This document shows, in pieces, positions 60,724 through 64,000 of a stretch of DNA of 64,000 nt. The notes below the pieces were generated by a model. That model did not search any database, had not been told where the DNA came from, and worked only from the letters and a program-made list of their open reading frames with translations. Made by a program: the position numbers and the translations under genes. The stretch is taken from assembly GCF_000379485.1 (NCBI RefSeq), contig NZ_KB902288.1, positions 124,001-188,000 of the forward strand, written 5' to 3'. This DNA is from Wenxinia marina DSM 24838. Its GTDB lineage: Bacteria; Pseudomonadota; Alphaproteobacteria; Rhodobacterales; Rhodobacteraceae. The first letter of the stretch is position 1. Each line of letters begins with the position of its first letter.

Positions 60724-61530
60724 ATGCGCTACCCGACCTACTTCATCTCACACGGCGGCGGGCCGTGGCCCTGGCTGCCGCAGATGCGGGCGCAGTTCGC
60801 GAACCTCGAAGCGTCGCTGACGGCGATGGTGGCGGAGCTGCCGGAGCGGCCGAAGGCCGTCCTCGTCATCTCGGGCCACTGGGAGACGGACGGCTACGCC
60901 GTCATGGCCTCGCCGAGGCCGCCGATGGTCTACGACTACCACGGCTTCCCGGAGGAGACCTACCGCGTCGTCTATCCCGCCCCCGGCGCGCCCGATCTCG
61001 CCCGGCGGACGGCGGACCTGCTGGCCGGAGCCGGCCTGCCGACGCGCCTCGACGACGCGCAGGGGTTCGATCACGGCACCTTCGCGCCGCTGGCGATCAT
61101 GTTCCCGGACGCCGACGTGCCGGTCTACCAGGTGAGCCTGCGCCACGGCTACGACCCCGAGGAGCACCTGAAGGTCGGCCGCGCCCTGGCGCCGCTGCGC
61201 GACGAGGGCGTGATGATCGTCGGCTCGGGCCTGTCCTACCACAACCTGCGCCTCTTCGGGCCGGGGGCGAAGGAGCCGTCCGCCGGTTTCGACGCCTGGC
61301 TGAACCGGGTGCTGGACGACGCGCCCGCGGCCCGGACCGCCGCGCTCCTCGACTGGGAGAGCGCGCCCTACGCCCGGATCAGCCACAAGGAAGAGGATCA
61401 CCTGATGCCGCTCTTCCCCGCGCTCGGCGCGGCCGAGGGAGAGCGGGCGACGCGGATCTACCACGACGAGGATCTCTTCGGCGGCGTCACCGCGTCGAGC
61501 TGGCGTTTCGGCGACGCTGCGGCAGCCTGA
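60724..61530 (+). CDS. DODA-type extradiol ring-cleavage dioxygenase (YgiD-like)
   Basis: A 268-residue class III extradiol dioxygenase. Metal or catalytic histidines are H10 (FISHGGGP), H52 (SGHWE), H117 (GFDHGTFAPL) and H173 (SYHNLRLFG). YgiD-type enzymes open catechol rings such as that of DOPA, with one metal ion. The start MRYPTYFISH has GGAGGCGACC upstream; an in-frame ATG at 60640 would add an unlikely leader. It is monocistronic. Confidence 0.9.
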   Translation: MRYPTYFISHGGGPWPWLPQMRAQFANLEASLTAMVAELPERPKAVLVISGHWETDGYAVMASPRPPMVYDYHGFPEETYRVVYPAPGAPDLARRTADLLAGAGLPTRLDDAQGFDHGTFAPLAIMFPDADVPVYQVSLRHGYDPEEHLKVGRALAPLRDEGVMIVGSGLSYHNLRLFGPGAKEPSAGFDAWLNRVLDDAPAARTAALLDWESAPYARISHKEEDHLMPLFPALGAAEGERATRIYHDEDLFGGVTASSWRFGDAAAA

Positions 61531-61539
61531 TCCGCTCCT

Positions 61540-61572
61540 GCCCCTGCATTCTGCGACGCAGCATGCAGGGGC
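61540..61572. promoter_or_regulatory. 33-base near-perfect palindrome
   Basis: The arms GCCCCTGCAT and ATGCAGGGGC are perfect, and the inner CTGCG/CGCAG also pairs, so 15 of 16 pairs match around a central A. No T-run follows, so an operator or a transcript hairpin is possible. The inner CTGCGACGCA returns inverted as TGCGTCGCAG at 61641-61650. Confidence 0.6.
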
Positions 61573-61634
61573 GCCCGGCTGCATGGAAAACGACCCTGCG
61601 TCACGCCGCATTGCGGCGTCTCGTCGCTATCCGG

Positions 61635-61663
61635 TTGCAATGCGTCGCAGGCTCCGTTTTATT
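61635..61663 (+). promoter_or_regulatory. Candidate promoter for the polyamine-type ABC operon
   Basis: TTGCAA at 61635-61640 and TTTATT at 61658-61663 are 17 bases apart. The TGCGTCGCAG sequence, an inverted copy of the palindrome core, occupies the spacer, and a further dyad (ACGCCGC-ATT-GCGGCGT) lies at 61603-61619. This suggests repression or activation by a dimeric regulator. Confidence 0.5.
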
Positions 61664-61716
61664 CGGGGCCGCGAAAAGGCAGGATCAACCTGCGAGGCGC
61701 AGACGGGGAGATCGGT

Positions 61717-62811
61717 TTGACCGAAGCGGCCAGCGACGCATTCGTCGCCTTCGAGCGTGTCCAGAAGAGCTACGACGGGGAGACCCTCGTGGTGAAGGAC
61801 CTGAACCTCGCCATGCCGAAGGGCGAGTTCCTGACGATGCTCGGCCCATCGGGGTCCGGCAAGACGACCTGCCTGATGATGCTGGCCGGCTTCGAGACCG
61901 CCACCCACGGCGAGATCAAGCTCGAAGGCAAGCCGATCAACAACATCCCGCCCCACAAGCGCGGCATCGGGATGGTCTTCCAGAACTACGCCCTGTTCCC
62001 GCACATGACGGTGGCCGAGAACCTCGCCTTCCCGCTGGAAGTGCGCAAGATCGGCAAGTCCGAGCGCGAGGAGAAGATCAAGCGCGCCCTCGACATGGTG
62101 CAGATGGGTCATTTCGGCGGCCGCCGCCCGGCGCAGCTGTCCGGCGGCCAGCAACAGCGGATCGCGCTCGCCCGCGCGCTGGTGTTCGAGCCCGAGCTGG
62201 TGCTGATGGACGAACCCCTCGGCGCGCTCGACAAGCAGCTGCGCGAGACCCTGCAGTTCGAGATCACGCGCCTGGCCCACGACCTCGGCATCACGGTGGT
62301 CTACGTGACGCACGACCAGACCGAGGCGCTGACGATGTCGGACCGCGTCGCGGTGTTCGACGACGGCCGGATCCAGCAGCTCGCCCCGCCGGACGAGCTG
62401 TACGAGGCGCCGCGCAACAGCTTCGTCGCGCAGTTCATCGGCGAGAACAACACCCTCGAGGGCACCCTCGAGCGGGTGGAGGGCGAGCGCTGCACCGTCC
62501 GTCTCGACTCGGGCGAGGTGATCGACGCCAAGCCGGTCAACGTCGGCAAGGCCGGCGAGCGGACCAAGGTGTCGATCCGGCCCGAGCGGGTGGAGTTCGA
62601 CCCGGAGCTCGGCCCCGACGCGCACACGCTCAAGGCCGAGGTCCGCGAATTCATCTACATGGGCGACACGTTCCGCACCCGGCTGTCGGTCGCGGGCAAC
62701 GACGATTTCATCGTCAAGACCCGCAACCGCGCCGACCAGGTGCGCCTGACGCCCGGCCAGTCCGTCACCATCGGCTGGCTGCCGCAGGATTGCCGCGCGC
62801 TCGACGCGTGA
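61717..62811 (+). CDS. Spermidine/putrescine-type ABC transporter ATP-binding protein (PotA-like)
   Basis: A 364-residue ATPase with Walker A GPSGSGKT at 43-50, FQNYALFPHMTVAENLAFPL, signature LSGGQQQR near 141, and Walker B VLMDEPLGALDKQLRE. A TOBE domain fills the C-terminal 120 residues (KVSIRPERVEFDPELG). The start is TTG, preceded by GGGGAG; there is no ATG before the conserved region. It precedes a PotD-like gene, so the operon should import a polyamine or related cation. Confidence 0.9.
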   Translation: MTEAASDAFVAFERVQKSYDGETLVVKDLNLAMPKGEFLTMLGPSGSGKTTCLMMLAGFETATHGEIKLEGKPINNIPPHKRGIGMVFQNYALFPHMTVAENLAFPLEVRKIGKSEREEKIKRALDMVQMGHFGGRRPAQLSGGQQQRIALARALVFEPELVLMDEPLGALDKQLRETLQFEITRLAHDLGITVVYVTHDQTEALTMSDRVAVFDDGRIQQLAPPDELYEAPRNSFVAQFIGENNTLEGTLERVEGERCTVRLDSGEVIDAKPVNVGKAGERTKVSIRPERVEFDPELGPDAHTLKAEVREFIYMGDTFRTRLSVAGNDDFIVKTRNRADQVRLTPGQSVTIGWLPQDCRALDA

Positions 62812-62889
62812 GGCGATTTTCCCGCGGGTCCCTCCCGGTGACCCGACGGGCAAGACAGACATACTCCGGGAGCAACTAGGGAGAAACGA

Positions 62890-64000
62890 ATGAAACTCAC
62901 CAAGTTCCTGATGGCCTCTTCGGCCCTCACCCTGACGGCCGGCCTCGCGGTCGCGCAGGAGGCGACCGAAAGCCCGGTCGCCGGCGAGGAGATGGCCAAC
63001 GAGATCACGATCGTCAGCTGGGGCGGCGCCTACCAGGAGTCGCAGCTGAAAGCCTACGTCGAGCCCTACCTCGCGATGAACCCCGACGTCTCGGTCACCT
63101 GGGACGAAAGCTCGGGCGAGGCCGTCGCCGGCCTGCGCGCCCAGAACGAGGCGAACAACCTCACCTGGGATCTGGTCGACGTGACCGCCGCCGACGCGAT
63201 GCGCCTCTGCGACGAGGGCCTCGCGATGGAGATCGACATCGACGAGATCGCGGCGCCCGCGCCGGACGGCACCTCGGCCGCCGACGACTTCACCGAGGAG
63301 ATGCTGGTCAGCGACTGCTTCATCCCGCAGATCGCCTATTCCTACACCTTCGGCTACCGCAACGACGTGGCCGAGTGGAACGGCAACACGCCGGACGACA
63401 TCTGCGACGTGTTCGACCTGGAGACGTTCCCGGGCCAGCGCGCGCTGGAGCAGCGCCCGCACAACAACATGGAGTGGGCGCTGATCTGCGACGGCGTCGC
63501 GATGGAGGACGTCTACGACGTGCTCGAGACCGAAGAGGGCCAGGAGCGCGCCTTCGCCGTGCTCGACCGGATCAAGGACCAGACCGTCTGGTGGACCGCC
63601 GGCGCCGACACGCCGCAGCTTCTCGCCGATGGCGAGGTGGTGTTCGGGTCGACCTACAACGGCCGCCTGTTCTCGGCCATCGTCGAGCAGGACCAGCCGA
63701 TCGAGATGATGTGGGACACCCAGTCCTACGACCTCGACGGCTGGATCATCCCGGCGGGCCTGGACGAGCCGACCCTGAACCGCGTCAAGGACTTCCTGTG
63801 GTTCGCGACCGACACGCAGCGCCTCGCCGACCAGGCCAAGTACATCTCGTACGGCCCGGCGCGTCAGTCCTCGGCGCCGCTCGTCGGCCAGCATGCCGAG
63901 CTCGGCGTCGACATGGCGCCGCACATGCCGACCAACCCCGACAACGCCAACAACGCCTTCGTGCAGAACTACGAATGGTGGGCGGACTACCGGGACGACC
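62890..64000 (+). CDS. PotD-like periplasmic binding protein, 3' end beyond window
   Basis: From the ATG at 62890 the frame stays open to the window edge (370 codons). The signal peptide is MKLTKFLMASSALTLTAGLA, cut near residue 22 (VAQEAT). The mature protein has ITIVSWGGAYQESQLKAYVE, SGEAVAGLRAQNEANNLTWD, and LADGEVVFGSTYNGRLFSAI. This is the PotD / opine class of extracellular solute-binding proteins (family 1/type 2). It has two internal Cys pairs. The stop and the permease genes expected next are not in the window. Confidence 0.9.
   Translation, partial: MKLTKFLMASSALTLTAGLAVAQEATESPVAGEEMANEITIVSWGGAYQESQLKAYVEPYLAMNPDVSVTWDESSGEAVAGLRAQNEANNLTWDLVDVTAADAMRLCDEGLAMEIDIDEIAAPAPDGTSAADDFTEEMLVSDCFIPQIAYSYTFGYRNDVAEWNGNTPDDICDVFDLETFPGQRALEQRPHNNMEWALICDGVAMEDVYDVLETEEGQERAFAVLDRIKDQTVWWTAGADTPQLLADGEVVFGSTYNGRLFSAIVEQDQPIEMMWDTQSYDLDGWIIPAGLDEPTLNRVKDFLWFATDTQRLADQAKYISYGPARQSSAPLVGQHAELGVDMAPHMPTNPDNANNAFVQNYEWWADYRDD

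Overview
The window is a chromosomal segment of a very GC-rich alphaproteobacterium, most likely a member of the Rhodobacterales/Rhodobacteraceae. The evidence is an AapJQMP/Bzt amino-acid ABC operon, an ATP12 F1-assembly chaperone, a TRAP transporter, sugar and polyamine ABC systems, a LuxR/LuxI pair, an aa3-type oxidase subunit I beside copper proteins, and intergenic GC-rich palindromic repeats. Coding is dense. Many neighbours overlap by four bases (ATGA/GTGA), and several starts are GTG or TTG.

Layout. 1-8 kb: an FKBP isomerase (cut by the window edge), a haloacid-dehalogenase/hydrolase/dehydratase operon, an SMR-like membrane protein, and a partial beta-ketoadipate set (pcaD, a second hydrolase, pcaB) followed by a zinc alcohol dehydrogenase. 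8-20.6 kb: an exported lysozyme-like protein on the minus strand, then the spc and alpha ribosomal operons (rpmC to rplQ with secY, adk and rpoA). The S10 half of the cluster is absent upstream of rpmC. The spc part is split between rpmD and rplO by two unrelated genes, one a membrane-anchored YbjQ-NYN ribonuclease-like fusion. 20.7-27 kb: luxR and luxI, rarA, a Cys-rich protein, and the overlapping chain crcB, rluC-like, HAD phosphatase, ATP12. 27.2-32.1 kb: the bztABCD-like operon, whose first permease carries an extra periplasmic segment that resembles part of its own binding protein. 32.2-38.2 kb, minus strand: wrbA, then yidC, engB, argB, an Fe-S protein and sixA in one overlapping chain, and a phd/doc module.

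38.3-45.8 kb: lepA, then a small accessory pocket (an AT-richer XRE-family gene, a DUF2442/DUF4160 pair, and a local duplication around small membrane ORFs), then a family-25 glycosyltransferase, prpE and a small lipoprotein. 46.2-48.8 kb, minus strand: ctaD with a periplasmic PCuAC copper chaperone and a small membrane protein, consistent with copper supply to the oxidase. 48.9-54.2 kb, minus strand: an SDR dehydrogenase, a TRAP transporter operon with a PIN-domain gene inside it, and lipB coupled to a membrane LytTR regulator. 55-64 kb: a DUF2306 membrane protein, tRNA-Leu(GAG), an SH3 lipoprotein, an RbsABC-like sugar importer, a GNAT acetyltransferase, a DODA-type dioxygenase, and the start of a polyamine-type ABC operon that runs off the window.

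The points most worth following are the binding-protein-like insert in the Bzt permease, the YbjQ-NYN fusion inside the broken ribosomal operon, and the GC-rich palindromic repeat family present at five intergenic sites.
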